Source of the DNA: BACL21 sp038141525
GTDB lineage: Bacteria > Bacteroidota > Bacteroidia > Flavobacteriales > Flavobacteriaceae
Direction: 5' to 3'
NCBI GenBank assembly: GCA_038141525.1
Contig: JAYQIF010000008.1
Location: 248,001 to 312,000, forward strand
DNA: 64,000 nucleotides
The notes below the pieces were generated by a model that did not search any database, was not told where the DNA came from, and was given only the letters and a program-made list of their open reading frames with translations. The stretch's first letter is position 1, and the number at the start of each line of letters is the position of its first letter. The translations under genes and the position numbers were made by a program. Shown one piece after another: positions 37,624-48,144 of the stretch.

Positions 37624-38445
37624 TTATTTTTTGACCAGTCCAAAGTCGGTCCAAACGCGCTTTTCATCGCGCGTTGTACTGCGAATGGCTCTATTTTTAT
37701 CAATAGACTCCTGATTCTTATAGCCTCTTGGGTGATCTAAATGAATACAGACAGCGCTATAGCGAATTTGCTTGCTTTTGATGCCGTAATTCATCAGACG
37801 CTCCCCTAGCTCTCGATCCTGACCGCCGTATTGCATGCGCTCATCAAAACCATTGACCGCGATCAAATCAGCTTTCCAACCAGAAGCGTTGTGGCCATTC
37901 CAACTGGCATTTGTCGGAGTAATGGCGTTGAGTACTTTGGCGAGTCTTTTCCCAGCCGTTAACTTGCGAAATTTAAAGTTTGACCTCATGCCCCTTTGTA
38001 ATAACCAATCTTTTTCGAAACATTGTCCTGAGGCAATGGTCTCTTGATTAATCGCCCTGGAGGTTTCCATAGGAAGCATAAAATAGCCTCCAGACAAAAA
38101 ATACCCGGGCCCTCGATAATGGTCGTGCACGGCCAAAAAATCCTTACGCGGAATACAATCCCCGTCACTCATCACCACATAATCTGCGCGGCAAGCGGCA
38201 AGCGCTTTATTCAGTATTCGGGATTTCTGAAAGCCCTCATCTTCCTGCCAAATATGCTGTATGGACAAGCCTGATTCTTTGGCAAAGGACTCAATGTAAT
38301 CCGCTGTATCAGAGCGAGATCCATCATCGGCAATGACCAATTCGAAGTCTTTAAACGTCTGATTAGCATAACCCCATAACACTTTTTTAAGCCAGTCCAG
38401 GGCGTTATAGGTACTGATGACTACAGATATCTGCGGGGTTTCCAT
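37624..38445 (-). CDS. Glycosyltransferase family 2
   Basis: This GT-A enzyme starts METPQISVVISTYNALDWLKKVLWG, with the nucleotide-binding IADDGS, the metal DxD-like site in VVMSDGDCIP and the C-terminal galactosyltransferase-type motif NGFDERMQYGGQDRELGERLMNYG. It probably adds a hexose in a lipid-linked or LPS-core glycan. ATG 38445 is preferred to 38463. A TATCTTTG -7-like element lies just upstream. It is close in type to the broken GT2 gene at 42.1-42.9 kb. The frame is intact. Confidence 0.9.
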   Translation of the reverse strand: METPQISVVISTYNALDWLKKVLWGYANQTFKDFELVIADDGSRSDTADYIESFAKESGLSIQHIWQEDEGFQKSRILNKALAACRADYVVMSDGDCIPRKDFLAVHDHYRGPGYFLSGGYFMLPMETSRAINQETIASGQCFEKDWLLQRGMRSNFKFRKLTAGKRLAKVLNAITPTNASWNGHNASGWKADLIAVNGFDERMQYGGQDRELGERLMNYGIKSKQIRYSAVCIHLDHPRGYKNQESIDKNRAIRSTTRDEKRVWTDFGLVKK

Positions 38446-38498
38446 GGGGCAAAGATAAGCCAAAATAAGTACCTTAGCTACGCCAAGATGGAGCTCCC

Positions 38499-39577
38499 AT
38501 GAATCCAGAGCCGATAAAAAAGATTTTAGTCATTCAACAAAAAATGATCGGCGATGTTCTGATCTCAAGTATCCTTTGTAGCCATCTCAAAACCCTGTAC
38601 CCCAGCGCTGAGTTGCACTATGCGATACATCAAAGTACAAAAGCCGTGGTTCAAGGGCATCCGGACATCGATCAATTTATTCTTTCTCCCCCTAAGCCAT
38701 CGTTTAAACAGTGGCGCAAATTACGCGCCCAAATCCGCGCCCAGCGCTACGATTTAATTGTAGATGCCTACGGTAAGCTCGAGAGTTTAAGGATGATTTT
38801 AGGATCTGGCGCTCCAAGGGTTTACGGCCATAAGAAATGGTTTAGCGCTTTAGCCTACACCAGCACCTCCGAACCAAGCAACCGAGTTTACACCATCGCG
38901 GGAAATGCCATAGAGGACCGATTAAGACTGATCTATCCAGAGTCTGTAATTCAAGAAAAAGCCCTGGAATTCAGACCAAAAATTTACTTAACCGCAGATG
39001 AAACTTCTTGGGCTAAAGATCTTTTAGCCCAGCACAAACTCAACCAGGGCCAGACTTTGGCTATGGTCAGTATTTTGGGCAGTAGTTTGGATAAATCTCT
39101 GCCCGCTCAAACGATGGCGCAAATAATAACCACTATAGCGCAACAGCGTAACACCCACATCCTGCTGAACTACTTGCCGAGTCAAAAAACTCAGTGGATG
39201 AGATACTCGCTTTGGTCCCAAAAACACAGCAAGCAAATATTCACCCTGAAGTTTACGGGAAAAGTCTCCGTGAGTTTATAGCCCTATTGTCCCAAGTGAA
39301 CTATTTGGTTGGTAACGAAGGTGGGGCTGTAAATATGGCCAAAGCACTGGACATACCCACTTTTACTTTATTTTCACCATGGATCAACAAAGCGGCTTGG
39401 AATAGTTTTGACGATGGACAGACCCATGTCGGCCTACATCTGAAAGATTTCAAGCCAGAGCTATTCGCAGGCCAAAGCAACAAAGAAATCCGCAAAAAGT
39501 ATGGTGCGTTCTACGCTGACCTTAAATTTGATTTATTCGCCGGGCAACTCGATAAGTTTTGCCAGACGCACAGCTAA
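38499..39577 (+). CDS. Glycosyltransferase family 9 (heptosyltransferase-like), one frameshift
   Basis: GT9 enzymes add heptose or related sugars to the LPS inner core. The N-terminal domain opens KKILVIQQKMIGDVLISSILCSHLK, and the C-terminal sugar-nucleotide site is FIALLSQVNYLVGNEGGAVNMAKALDIPTFTLFSPW. A one-base deletion in the A6 run at 39184-39189 breaks the frame; adding one A gives SQKNSVDEILALVP and one protein of about 360 residues. The end overlaps the next glycosyltransferase (minus strand) by four bases. Sugar donor not determinable. Confidence 0.88.
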
Positions 39578-40406
39578 ATCTCAAGCTTAAAGTAATCTGA
39601 GAGACTTTGCCACTGATCAACGTTTAAATCGCGATCTACATTCTCTTTTTTGAGCGAAAAACTCTGGGTGCCCATAATCGGAATAGGTTCAGGAACGAGC
39701 TTAGTGCAGCGACGCACCGGGGTGTTCTGGCGTAATTCCATGGCCTTGAACCATAAATCATCAGCCTTTGGTGCTAAGCGCAAAAAGAGTTCTGAATCTT
39801 TGTAGTCTGGGTGTAATGCCTGTTTTGGGATAGAGCACCCCTTTACCCCCAATGGCCAAAAATGATGTTTGGATCTTGATTCGACCCTGGATGATAGCGC
39901 CACTGTTTATAGGGTTTCAGAGCCCCATTTTTGTCGCGTGTAATCGATCGTATTTGCTGGGCAATGACGTGATTCGGATAAGCCAAATGATCCTGATATA
40001 AGGTATTGAGCCAATCTTTGTGGTACATAAAATCATCGTCACAGGTCACAACGACATGATCGGGATAGGCTTCAATGGTGTGGATGAGTTTTTTGTGTGA
40101 ACAGGTGAGCGGGGTGTAGCACAACTCGATCAAATCACTTATCCCTGGCCTGTTTAAAAGGGATTTGACCGCCGCAGGAATTTGCTCTTTCATGGGCTCG
40201 TGCATCCAAACCACTATTTTTTCTGGGCGCACAGTTTGCTGCAACAGACTTCTTAAAACCAAAGCGAGTTTTCCCAGTAGAGACGGAATGGTGGTCATGG
40301 ACACAATTACCGGAATAGACTCGGTTTCTCCGAGCAAGACTTCGGGCGCCGTCAAGCTCAGTCTTATCGAGTGGTAAAGAGAAATAGGGAGTTCTTTGAG
40401 TTTCAC
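39574..40406 (-). CDS. GT-A type glycosyltransferase, one frameshift
   Basis: The protein has a glycosyltransferase core: VIVSMTTIPSLLGKLALVLRSLLQQTVRPEKIVVW, then the metal site in VVVTCDDDFMYHKDWL. The C-terminal half (CSIPKQALHPDYKDSELFLRLAPKADDLWFKAMEL) follows in a different frame after a missing base at about 39854 (GG/CC run); one added C gives FGPLGVKGCSIP. The family is often seen in LPS-core clusters. Acceptor and donor unknown. It converges on the GT9 gene with a four-base overlap of ends. Confidence 0.83.
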
Positions 40407-40417
40407 TGAGACAAAGC

Positions 40418-41247
40418 TTAATTTGTATTCTTACGCCAAAACAGCAATTTTTTCTTCAAACGGCGTTTGCGATGAAATCGATGCTGAAACTCCTGGGTGA
40501 CTTGCCACATTTGCTGCTGCAAGGCCTCGACGGGCCATTGGGCTAGACGGGCGTAGGTCTCCCCCATTTTATCGATCATTTCTTTGAGCGGGGTAAGTCG
40601 CGCAAAATTTTGGATGCGCTCTTGCTTTGTTAAGTTTTTAAAGGTCATTCGATTGAGATCCACCAAATAAAAACTGGTTGGGTCCCGCTCATTTTTATCA
40701 AGGTATTACCCGGGGAATGATCTTGAAACAAAACGCCCTTTTGATGCAGATCAAAGGTAAAACTCGTGAATGCCTCAAGAATTTTGTCCCGATTGGGTAA
40801 ATCAGGCTGATGAATTAAGTCGCGAAAGGTATAATCCGCGTCAATATTCAGACTGAAATAAAAACTTCTTTGGATGCCGCCACATCCATAGGACTCCATA
40901 AAGGCCACAGGCTGAGGGGTACCTATGTTGAAGTCGGTAAGCTTGTGGGCATAAAGATAGGATCGATGTGCTTTAGACTTTCTCCAGTGCCGATAAACCA
41001 AACGATTGATCCAATTTGGGCGCTTGAAGGATTTAACCGCCATTGATTTCCCGCCGATTTCCAGACGTTTGATCACATTGCGATCTCCGGTACCAATTAA
41101 TGGCGCATCGATTTGATCAAATGCCAAGGCAGCCTGTATCAAGGACTCTTTCAGGTCTTGGAAATCTTCAGCTATGACGATGCGCTCTAAGGTCAAATGA
41201 TTTGGCTCTTGAATTCTGCGTAAAATTAGGGATATTTTTGTTGGCAT
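40418..41247 (-). CDS. Kdo/WaaP-type LPS kinase, one frameshift
   Basis: A protein-kinase-like fold is visible: the ATP lysine in MAVKSFKRPN, a catalytic loop in HQKGVLFQDHSPGNTLI (D and N conserved as in HxD....N) and a metal-binding D in VDLNRM. This matches the Kdo kinase/WaaP group that phosphorylates Kdo or heptose of the LPS inner core. A missing base in the T5/A5 run at 40669-40673 breaks the frame just before VDLNRM; one added T gives PVFYLVDLNRMTF. A basic C-terminal tail (HRFHRKRRLKKKLLFWRK) may bind the membrane. It lies 11 bases upstream of the preceding glycosyltransferase gene on the same strand. Confidence 0.84.
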
Positions 41248-41330
41248 ACTGCGGTGAGCGCGGTAAAAGGCATTAGGCCTGAAGCCATGCGCAACTGAAT
41301 TTGATTATCTTTACAACCAAAGCAATTTCC

Positions 41331-42093
41331 GTGTCAACTTCTGAAAAAATTAGCGCGGTGGTCATCACCAAAAACGAGGGTAAAATTATTGAGCAATTTT
41401 TGACGCAGCTCAGTTTTGTCGATCAAATCGTTTTAGTGGATTCAGGCAGCCAGGACGATACGGTAGCCAAGGCTAAAAAGTTTAAAAATGTGACGGTGTT
41501 CACCAGGACATTTCGACAATTTTAGCGCCCAAAAAAACTTTGGTATCGATAAGGTCGCCCACGAGTGGGTCCTGTTTTTTGACCCGGATGAAGAAGTTAT
41601 CCCCGCGATAAAACAAGAGATTTTACAGGCCGTTGCCCACGGCCAAAAAGACGCCTATTACATCCGACGTCAACTCTACTTTATGGGTAAAAAAATCAGA
41701 TTCTCTGGTTTTCAAACCGATTGGGTCATTCGGTTAGGGCGCAAAAGCGCTTGCCGTTATAATGGAAATTTAGTCCATGAAACTATGGAAGTTTACGGCA
41801 GCACAGGAAAACTAAAAACGCGTCTTCCCCATCACACCTATAAGTCCATGCCTGAGTATCTTGCAAAACTAGATCAGTACAGCAGCCTGCAAGCCCAAAT
41901 GTCCTTTGAGCAGGGTAAAAAAGCAGGACTCCTGCAACTCATTTGGCGCCCCTGGTACCGATTTTGGCATCAATACATCATCAGGTTAGGGATACTCGAT
42001 GGTCTGCCCGGTTATGTTTTGGCCAGCATTAATGCCCACTCTGTCTTCAAACGCTATGTAAAGCTCTATCTCTTACAGCGGGGCGGTCAATAA
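41331..42093 (+). CDS. Glycosyltransferase family 2 (WaaE/KdtX-like), one frameshift
   Basis: The restored protein begins with KISAVVITKNEGKIIEQFLTQLSFVDQIVLVDSGSQDDT, then AQKNFGIDKVAHEWVLFFDPDEEVIP, RLYFMG-type motif YYIRRQLYFMGKKI and a C-terminal helical segment (LLQLIWRPWYRFWHQYIIRLG). This is the LPS-core beta-1,4-glucosyltransferase-like group. An extra base at about 41514 separates RTF from DNFSAQKN. GTG 41331 is preferred to the TTG at 41301, because a TATCTTTA -7-like element lies between them. Confidence 0.83.
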
Positions 42094-42112
42094 GCTATGG
42101 AAATTGATTCGA

Positions 42113-42909
42113 TCATTTGATAATATCGTGCTGATCTACCCCTCGCTCAATGCGCACCACTCGATGCTCTAAGGTGTATTGTTCCAAAGCATTGTTCTGT
42201 TCTAATTGAGATTTAGAGCGAATTTTATGCGGAATATGATAGACCAAAGCACGATGCTTGAGTCTTTTCATAGCACAACCCAGATGAATCAACCTATGGG
42301 CCAAATCGGAGTCCTCTCTCCCCCAGCCCTCAAAGGCCTCGTTATAGCCATTAATGGCGAAAAAATCTTGACGCCAATAGCCCGTATTACAACCCGCGAA
42401 ATTTTTTAGAAAATCGATTTTTAGGTCGGTAAAAACGGCCAATTAATGGGCAGTGTAACGCCCTTAATCCATTGCGCAGACCGGGATGAAACAATCTAAA
42501 TCGGGTGTGCTTTCCACGCCACAATTCGGGTAAAAAATCATCTTTTATATTGACCCGAGTTCCGGAAAAAGACTTGTCCTGAGCGCGCGGCCTTAATATA
42601 ATCCGCCACAAATTCAGGGTGCATAATGCAGTCCCCATCGATTTGGATGATAAAGTCTACCGGGGTTTGGGCGATGGCCTTATTTAAAATTACCGCTTTA
42701 CGAAACCCTTGATCCTGATGCCAAATATGATCCAGGGGCACCTGAAGTTTTTCGGCATACTGCTGTATCAGCAGGCGAGTTTGCTCTTGAGAGCCATCGT
42801 CGGCAATCAATACGCGATCAGGCAGTTGCGTCTGTTGCAAAAGACTTCGGAGCACCAAATCTAGCGCCTGAGGCCAATTATATGTGCTAATTAACAGTGC
42901 GGTAGTCAT
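42113..42909 (-). CDS. Glycosyltransferase family 2, two frameshifts
   Basis: The restored protein has the GT2 N-terminal domain (MTTALLISTYNWPQALDLVLRSL, LIADDGSQEQT, VDFIIQIDGDCIMHPEFV) and the galactosyltransferase-type C-terminus (NTGYWRQDFFAINGYNEAFEGWGREDSDLAHRLIHLG). An extra base in the A5 run at 42566-42570 (T5 on the coding strand) and a second break at about 42439-42446 split it in three. With both corrected the order of motifs equals that of the intact gene at 37.6 kb. Confidence 0.83.
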
Positions 42910-42967
42910 GTAAATAGTTTTCGATTTTCGGGCTTTAAACCCTAACTTTACCCGACAAACGAAAGTA

Positions 42968-43900
42968 ATGAAAATAAAACAGCTATTGGCTGGAATTATC
43001 CCAGTGATCGATGGAGATGCTCGAAAAAAGCAGACCGCCAAAGCTGTTTTAAAAGGTCCTATAGAACATCATGGTGTCCTTAATGTGCACCGTCATGACC
43101 CCAATAATGTTGGGGATTTTTATTGTGCACCCCATCTGTACTTCCCTGAACTCCATGGAAAGGTTCTTGATATTGGCGACATGCGCAAAACAAGCGCAAA
43201 AATTCGCGGAGATTGGGCTCAAGCGGTCCTCACTCATGATTTAATCATCGGCGGTGGTGGCCTATTGAATCTCCCCCACTTTAGGCAGCAAATGAGTTTG
43301 TTTGAAGCACTGGGATCACTCGGCAAAAAAACCGTACTCTGGGGACCGGGCCATAATGACCCCGCCTGGAGTTCTTTCAAAAGTCCTGCGCAGTATCAAG
43401 TCGATCTAAACAATTTTGGCCTAGGTGGCTTGCGGGATTATAGTGCTCCCGGCACTTGGGTGCCTTGCGTGAGCTGTTTGCATCCCATTTTTGATCAAGA
43501 AGTCCTAGTCAAACATGAGTTTGGTGTGTTGATGGGCAAAAAATCGGCTCAAAACAAGGAGCGTCAAGAACTACTTCGCGACATTCCTATCAGTCATAAC
43601 GCCACAGATCTCAATGAAATGATTCAATTCATCGGCTCTTGCGAAACCCTGGTCACCGATAGCTATCACGCCATGTATTGGGGTTTGCTTATGGGGCGTA
43701 AGGTTTTGGTCATCCCTACAACCACCAAATTTTTGGACTTTCAATACCCGGTACCCATCACGCGATTCGACTGCTTCAAAGCAGACCTTAAAAAGGCGGT
43801 GAAATACGATGGACTATTAGAGGAATGCCGCACAATCAATCAAGATTTTGCTAAAAAAGTCTTTGACTATCTCGGCATTGATCGAATCACGAAATCATGA
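42968..43900 (+). CDS. Polysaccharide pyruvyl transferase family protein
   Basis: The protein has the PS_pyruv_trans layout: NVGDFYCAPHLYFPEL near the N-terminus, DLIIGGGGLLNLPHF, KKTVLWGPGHND, and the C-terminal VTDSYHAMYWGLLMGRKVLVIP. Members transfer pyruvate from PEP to a sugar as a ketal, giving a negative charge to exopolysaccharide or cell-wall glycans. All 310 residues are in frame. It is divergent from the two-frameshift GT2 gene and closes the glycan locus on the right. Confidence 0.88.
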   Translation: MKIKQLLAGIIPVIDGDARKKQTAKAVLKGPIEHHGVLNVHRHDPNNVGDFYCAPHLYFPELHGKVLDIGDMRKTSAKIRGDWAQAVLTHDLIIGGGGLLNLPHFRQQMSLFEALGSLGKKTVLWGPGHNDPAWSSFKSPAQYQVDLNNFGLGGLRDYSAPGTWVPCVSCLHPIFDQEVLVKHEFGVLMGKKSAQNKERQELLRDIPISHNATDLNEMIQFIGSCETLVTDSYHAMYWGLLMGRKVLVIPTTTKFLDFQYPVPITRFDCFKADLKKAVKYDGLLEECRTINQDFAKKVFDYLGIDRITKS

Positions 43901-43971
43901 ATCAAATAAAAACCCTGTTAATCCATCGATAAACATTGACGGTGACCTATAGGTAAATTAAATTATAAATA

Positions 43972-44550
43972 ATGAGCTCAGAAGAACACTTCAAACAAGA
44001 AATTACAACAGCCATGGCGGTGTTAAAAAGAGGCGGCCTTATTCTGTACCCCACCGACACCATTTGGGGGATTGGTTGTGACGCGACCAATGCAGACGCT
44101 ATTGAACGGGTTTACGCGCTCAAAAATAGACCAGGAGCCAAAGCTCTTATTTGTATGGTTTCTGATTTTAAAATGCTCAATCAATACGTCTCTGATATTC
44201 CGGAGGTGGCTTACGATATTTTGAAATATGCCGCAAAACCAACAACGATTATCTATGATAAACCCATACGAGTCGCGGAAAATCTCTTGGCTGAAGATGA
44301 ATCGCTGGCCATAAGGGTGAGCAAGCATAATTTCTCAAAGGCTTTGATCCGAAAATACAAACGTCCGATCGTCTCAACCTCTGCAAATATCAGTGGTCAA
44401 CCAAGTCCTAATTCCTTTCAAGAAATTGACCCGGCAATTTTGGAGGGCGTGGACTATGTCGTAAATTTGGAGCGCAATAAAAAGAACGGTCCGCCATCGG
44501 CCATTATTAAGCTCAAAAATGATGGAACCGTTCAGATAATTCGTGACTAA
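43972..44550 (+). CDS. Threonylcarbamoyl-AMP synthase (Sua5/YciO/YrdC family)
   Basis: TsaC-type enzymes make threonylcarbamoyl-AMP for the t6A37 tRNA modification. The family motifs are GGLILYPTDTIWGIGCDATN (ATP/substrate entrance), RPGAKALICMVSDF, AKPTTIIYDKP, LAIRVSKHNFSKALI and VSTSANISGQPSP. At 192 residues it lacks the extra Sua5 domain, as in short TsaC/YciO proteins; YciO identity cannot be ruled out. Its stop overlaps the cca start by one base (TAATG). Confidence 0.9.
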   Translation: MSSEEHFKQEITTAMAVLKRGGLILYPTDTIWGIGCDATNADAIERVYALKNRPGAKALICMVSDFKMLNQYVSDIPEVAYDILKYAAKPTTIIYDKPIRVAENLLAEDESLAIRVSKHNFSKALIRKYKRPIVSTSANISGQPSPNSFQEIDPAILEGVDYVVNLERNKKNGPPSAIIKLKNDGTVQIIRD

Positions 44551-45976
44551 TGTCTGTCCTCAATCGCGCAGCAAAAGCCCTCAAACACCCCATTTTTCAG
44601 ACCGTAGCACGTGTCGCTGACGAATTGGGTTTGGAGACCTATGTCATCGGTGGATATGTACGGGATGCCCTTTTAGAGCGCGGGAACGCAAAGGATATTG
44701 ATTTTGTTGCAGTAGGTTCAGGAATTGAACTGGCCAAAGCGGTGGCACAAAATCTACCTAACCGGCCTAAAGTCCAGATCTTTAAAAATTATGGGACCGC
44801 CATGTTGCAAACCCAAGGTATGACTTTGGAGTTTGTTGGAGCGCGACGCGAATCTTATGCTCGTGAAAGCCGAAACCCTTCAGTCTCTCCCGGCAGCCTT
44901 GTCGATGATCAAAATAGAAGAGATTTCACGGTCAATGCTTTAGCGCTGAGTTGTAACCTATCGGATTTTGGACGACTGCTCGATCCATTTGATGGACTCA
45001 AGCATTTAGATCAAAAACTTCTGATCACTCCACTGGATCCGGATACCACTTTTAGCGACGATCCGCTGCGCATGCTCAGGGCGGTGCGTTTTGCCGCGCA
45101 GCTGAATTTCGTGATTGATCCTAAAACTTTGGAAGCCATAAAATGCAATGCCAAACGTCTGTCAATCATCTCGAAAGAACGTATCGTCGATGAGGTCCAT
45201 AAAATTTTGGCTGCACCCACCCCTTCAATTGGCTTGAGCTTAATGCATCAAACCGATCTAATGGGACAGGTTTTCCTGAACTAATGGCTTTACAGGGTAT
45301 CGAAGAAAAAGAAGGCCAAACCCACAAAGACAATTTTTGGCACACCCTTGAGGTTGTGGATAATATGGCACGCTATAGTGACGATTTATGGCTGCGATGG
45401 GCGGCACTGCTGCACGATATTGGCAAGGCGCCCACCAAGCGCTTTGACAAAAAAAATGGCTGGACTTTTCACGGTCACGAATTTGTTGGATCAAAAATGG
45501 TCTACAAGCTGTTCAAGCGCCTTAAAATGCCCTTGAATGAAAAAATGAAATTTGTCCAAAAAATGGTAGCCATGAGCTCGCGTCCCATAGTGATCGCGCA
45601 AGACGTTACAGACAGTGCTGTTCGTCGTCTGCTCTTTGATGCCGGGGAAGATCTAGAATCATTGATGACGCTTTGCGAGGCCGATATCACCACAAAAAAC
45701 CCAAAGCGCTTTAAACGCTACCACGAAAATTTCAAACGAGTTCGTGAGAAAGTTATCGCTGTAGAACAACGCGATCAAATACGTAATTTTCAACCGCCGA
45801 TAAGCGGGGAAGAAATAATGAAGACCTTTGGGTTGAGTCCCTCTCGTGAGATCGGACTGATTAAAGATGCAATAAAAGAAGCCATATTGGAAGGAGAAAT
45901 TCCCAATGAATACGCAAAGGCTCGAATATTTATGATGGAACAAGCTGCCAAACTAGGCTTAAAACCAATTGCATGA
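44550..45976 (+). CDS. cca: tRNA nucleotidyltransferase (CCA-adding) with HD domain, one frameshift
   Basis: The polymerase beta-like head has LGLETYVIGGYVRDALLERGNAKDIDFVAVG with the DxD metal site, then ARRESYARESRNPSVSPGSLVDDQNRRDFTVNAL and the RMLRAVRFAAQL neck. The C-terminal part has an HD domain (FWHTLEVVDNM, AALLHDIGKAPTK). A missing C at 45275-45276 breaks the frame between GQVFP and ELMALQGI, and would separate the two domains. Adding one base gives one protein of about 475 residues, usual for the bacterial CCA/HD form. Confidence 0.92.
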
Positions 45977-46515
45977 AAACGCCTGAAATATTGGAAACCC
46001 CGCGTCTTATTCTGCGTCCGTTCACCATGGAGGACGCCCCGGCAGTCGTGCGTTTTGGCTCGGATAATCAAACGCAAGAACTCACTGGAGACATCGGCAT
46101 ATACACCATCGAAAAAGCCCAAGAAATCATCAGTGACGTGTGGTTAAAGGAGTACGCCCAGTACGGCTATGCAAGAATGGCTTTAGTGGTTAAAGCCACT
46201 AATGAAGTCATTGGTTTTTCAGGCTTAAAGCACTTACCCGAGCTAGGGGCGCCCGATCTGGGTTATAGATTCCTTCCTGATTATTGGGGCCAAGGTATTG
46301 CCACAGAAGCGGGTAAAGCCATTCTAGACTGGGGCTTTAAAACATTTGAATTTGATAAAATTGTGGCCTTTTCCTTTGCCTTTAATTTTGGATCTCTGGG
46401 AGTGCTGCGCAAATTGGGGTTTAATTACCTCAAACACGACCATTATCCCGGAGAACAAAATGGAATCACTTTAAACTGGTATGAACTAAAAAGAGAGAAT
46501 TATGAAGGAGAATAA
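45973..46515 (+). CDS. GNAT family N-acetyltransferase (RimJ/RimL-like)
   Basis: The protein begins with ETPRLILRPFTMEDAPAVVRFG and has the acetyl-CoA binding motif LGYRFLPDYWGQGIATEAGKAILDWGF, then AFNFGSLGVLRKLGFNYL. This is the RimJ/RimL subgroup that acetylates N-termini or small amines; the substrate is unknown. Its ATG overlaps the cca stop by four bases and its end overlaps ctaA by 14 bases. Confidence 0.9.
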   Translation: MKTPEILETPRLILRPFTMEDAPAVVRFGSDNQTQELTGDIGIYTIEKAQEIISDVWLKEYAQYGYARMALVVKATNEVIGFSGLKHLPELGAPDLGYRFLPDYWGQGIATEAGKAILDWGFKTFEFDKIVAFSFAFNFGSLGVLRKLGFNYLKHDHYPGEQNGITLNWYELKRENYEGE

Positions 46516-47535
46516 ATCGGTCATCTACTGGCTACTGACTGGCTGTTTTTTGATTTTCATTATGGTGATTGTGGGCGGCATTACACGCCTGACACATTCG
46601 GGGCTTTCCATAGCCAATTATCAGCTGATCGCCGGAACAATTCCCCCATTAAATGCCGAGGAATGGCAAGCCGCTTTTGACTTGTACAAACAGTATCCGG
46701 AATACCAAAAAATCAACCACAAGATGAACCTAGAGGAATTCAAGGACATCTTTTTTGGGAATGGATCCACCGTGTGATCGGTCGCGTAATTGGACTCGTA
46801 TTCATCATTCCGTTTGTCTATTTTCTCATTAAAAAACGACTGAGTGCTAAAACCATACGACTTTGCCTCGGGCTTATGTCGCTTGGAGCCTTACAAGGCT
46901 TTTTGGGTTGGTTTATGGTAAAAAGCGGTCTGGTCGATCGTCCAGACGTGAGTCATTACCGTCTAGCCATGCACCTTACCACTGCCTTTTTGACATTTGC
47001 CGCCACACTTTGGGTGGCCTTAGGACTGATTTATCCCAAAACAGGACAAAATAATAGCTTATGGGCTCAATGGGGACCCTGGGTCAAAACCGCTTATATT
47101 TTTCTTTTGGTTCAAATTGTTTGGGGTGCCTTTGTGGCCGGACTCGATGCTGGTTGGCTCCACAATCACTGGCCACTGATGAATGATGGACTTTGGATGC
47201 ATGAATCCGTAACTCAAGAGCTCAAGCCCCTTTGGAAGAATTTTGTCGAAGGCAAAAGTGGGGTTCAGTTTGTCCACAGAACTATGGCCTACATTGTTGT
47301 TTTACTCATCGGTCGTGTAGCTTATCTGGGGATAAAACAAGGCGGCAATAAACAACACAGAGGTTTGGCTTATGGCATTTTAGCCGGCGTTGGTTTACAA
47401 TTCTTACTCGGTGTCTTGACCTTAATATGGCAAGTGCCTTTATTTTTGGGAGTGGTCCATCAAGTTATGGCTTTTGTCCTATTGGCGTTAATGACCCTGA
47501 CGTGGCATCGTTATAAGTACAGTCAAGCCCAATAG
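46502..47535 (+). CDS. ctaA: Heme A synthase COX15/CtaA, one frameshift
   Basis: CtaA oxidises heme O to heme A for the terminal oxidase. A polytopic membrane protein, it shows MVIVGGITRLTHSGLSIANYQLIAGTIPPLN, the heme-ligand region DIFFWEWIHRVIGRVIG (restored), DVSHYRLAMHLTTAFLTF, FVHRTMAYIVVLL and FLGVVHQVMAFVLL with conserved histidines. A missing T in the T6 run at 46751-46756 breaks the frame right at the first heme histidine. Restoration gives about 345 residues, normal for the family. Confidence 0.92.
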
Positions 47536-47604
47536 ACCTTTCGCTCGCAAAACCCGCAGATTCGTGGAATAAAGCTTATTTTTGAGATCAGTAAAAAATC
47601 AGTT

Positions 47605-48141
47605 ATGGTATATCGTTTTCGTGTAATCCTCAACGCTAAAGAGGATATTTTTAGAGACTTAGAATTACGTCACGATCAAACGCTTGAGGATTTCCACAAC
47701 AGCATTACTCAGGCTTTTGGTTTTGGGGGACAAGAAATGGCCTCCTTTTTTCTGAGCAATGATCAGTGGACTCAAGATGAAGAATTTCCTCTATTCGACA
47801 TGAGTGAGGGGACAGACGAAAAAAGAACCATGAGTGACACGGCACTCCATGAAATTCTTGATGAAGATCAAACTAAAATGATTTACATCTATGACTTTCT
47901 CAACTACTGGACTTTTATGGTCGAACTAGCAGACATTGCCGACGAAGCCAAAGGTGTGGAGTACCCCAATTTAATTTTTGCCCACGGTCATCTCCCTGAA
48001 GAACCTCCTGTTACTGAATTTGAGGGCGTTGATGCCCACGGCGCTGGAATTGATTCGGATGTTGATTTTGACAGTGACTCACATAATGAATTCGATAATA
48101 TGGATCGTTTAGACGACTACGATTTGGACCAATTGTACTAG
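47605..48141 (+). CDS. pRiA4b ORF-3-like protein with acidic C-terminus
   Basis: The N-terminal 110 residues (YRFRVILNAKEDIFRDLELRHDQTLEDFHNSITQAFGF, then MIYIYDFLNYWTFMVEL) match the pRiA4b ORF-3-like family. The C-terminal 60 residues are strongly acidic (DSDVDFDSDSHNEFDNMDRLDDYDLDQLY). The family is found on plasmids and near transposons elsewhere, but no mobile element is seen here. Function unknown. It sits 3 bases before uvrB and is probably co-transcribed with it. Confidence 0.83.
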   Translation: MVYRFRVILNAKEDIFRDLELRHDQTLEDFHNSITQAFGFGGQEMASFFLSNDQWTQDEEFPLFDMSEGTDEKRTMSDTALHEILDEDQTKMIYIYDFLNYWTFMVELADIADEAKGVEYPNLIFAHGHLPEEPPVTEFEGVDAHGAGIDSDVDFDSDSHNEFDNMDRLDDYDLDQLY

Positions 48142-48144
48142 ATC

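Noticed and set aside
37624..43900. Horizontally acquired capsule island
   Set aside because: No flanking tRNA, integrase or repeats, and base composition looks like that of the neighbours by eye; an LPS-core locus of the host is simpler.
43937..43960. E. coli-type promoter (TTGACG and TATAGG) before the Sua5/TsaC gene
   Set aside because: The spacing of the two boxes is far too short and the consensus is not that of Bacteroidetes.
47605..48141. Mobile element remnant (pRiA4b/IS1096 passenger family)
   Set aside because: No transposase, inverted repeats or target duplication are present and the gene is tightly joined to uvrB.
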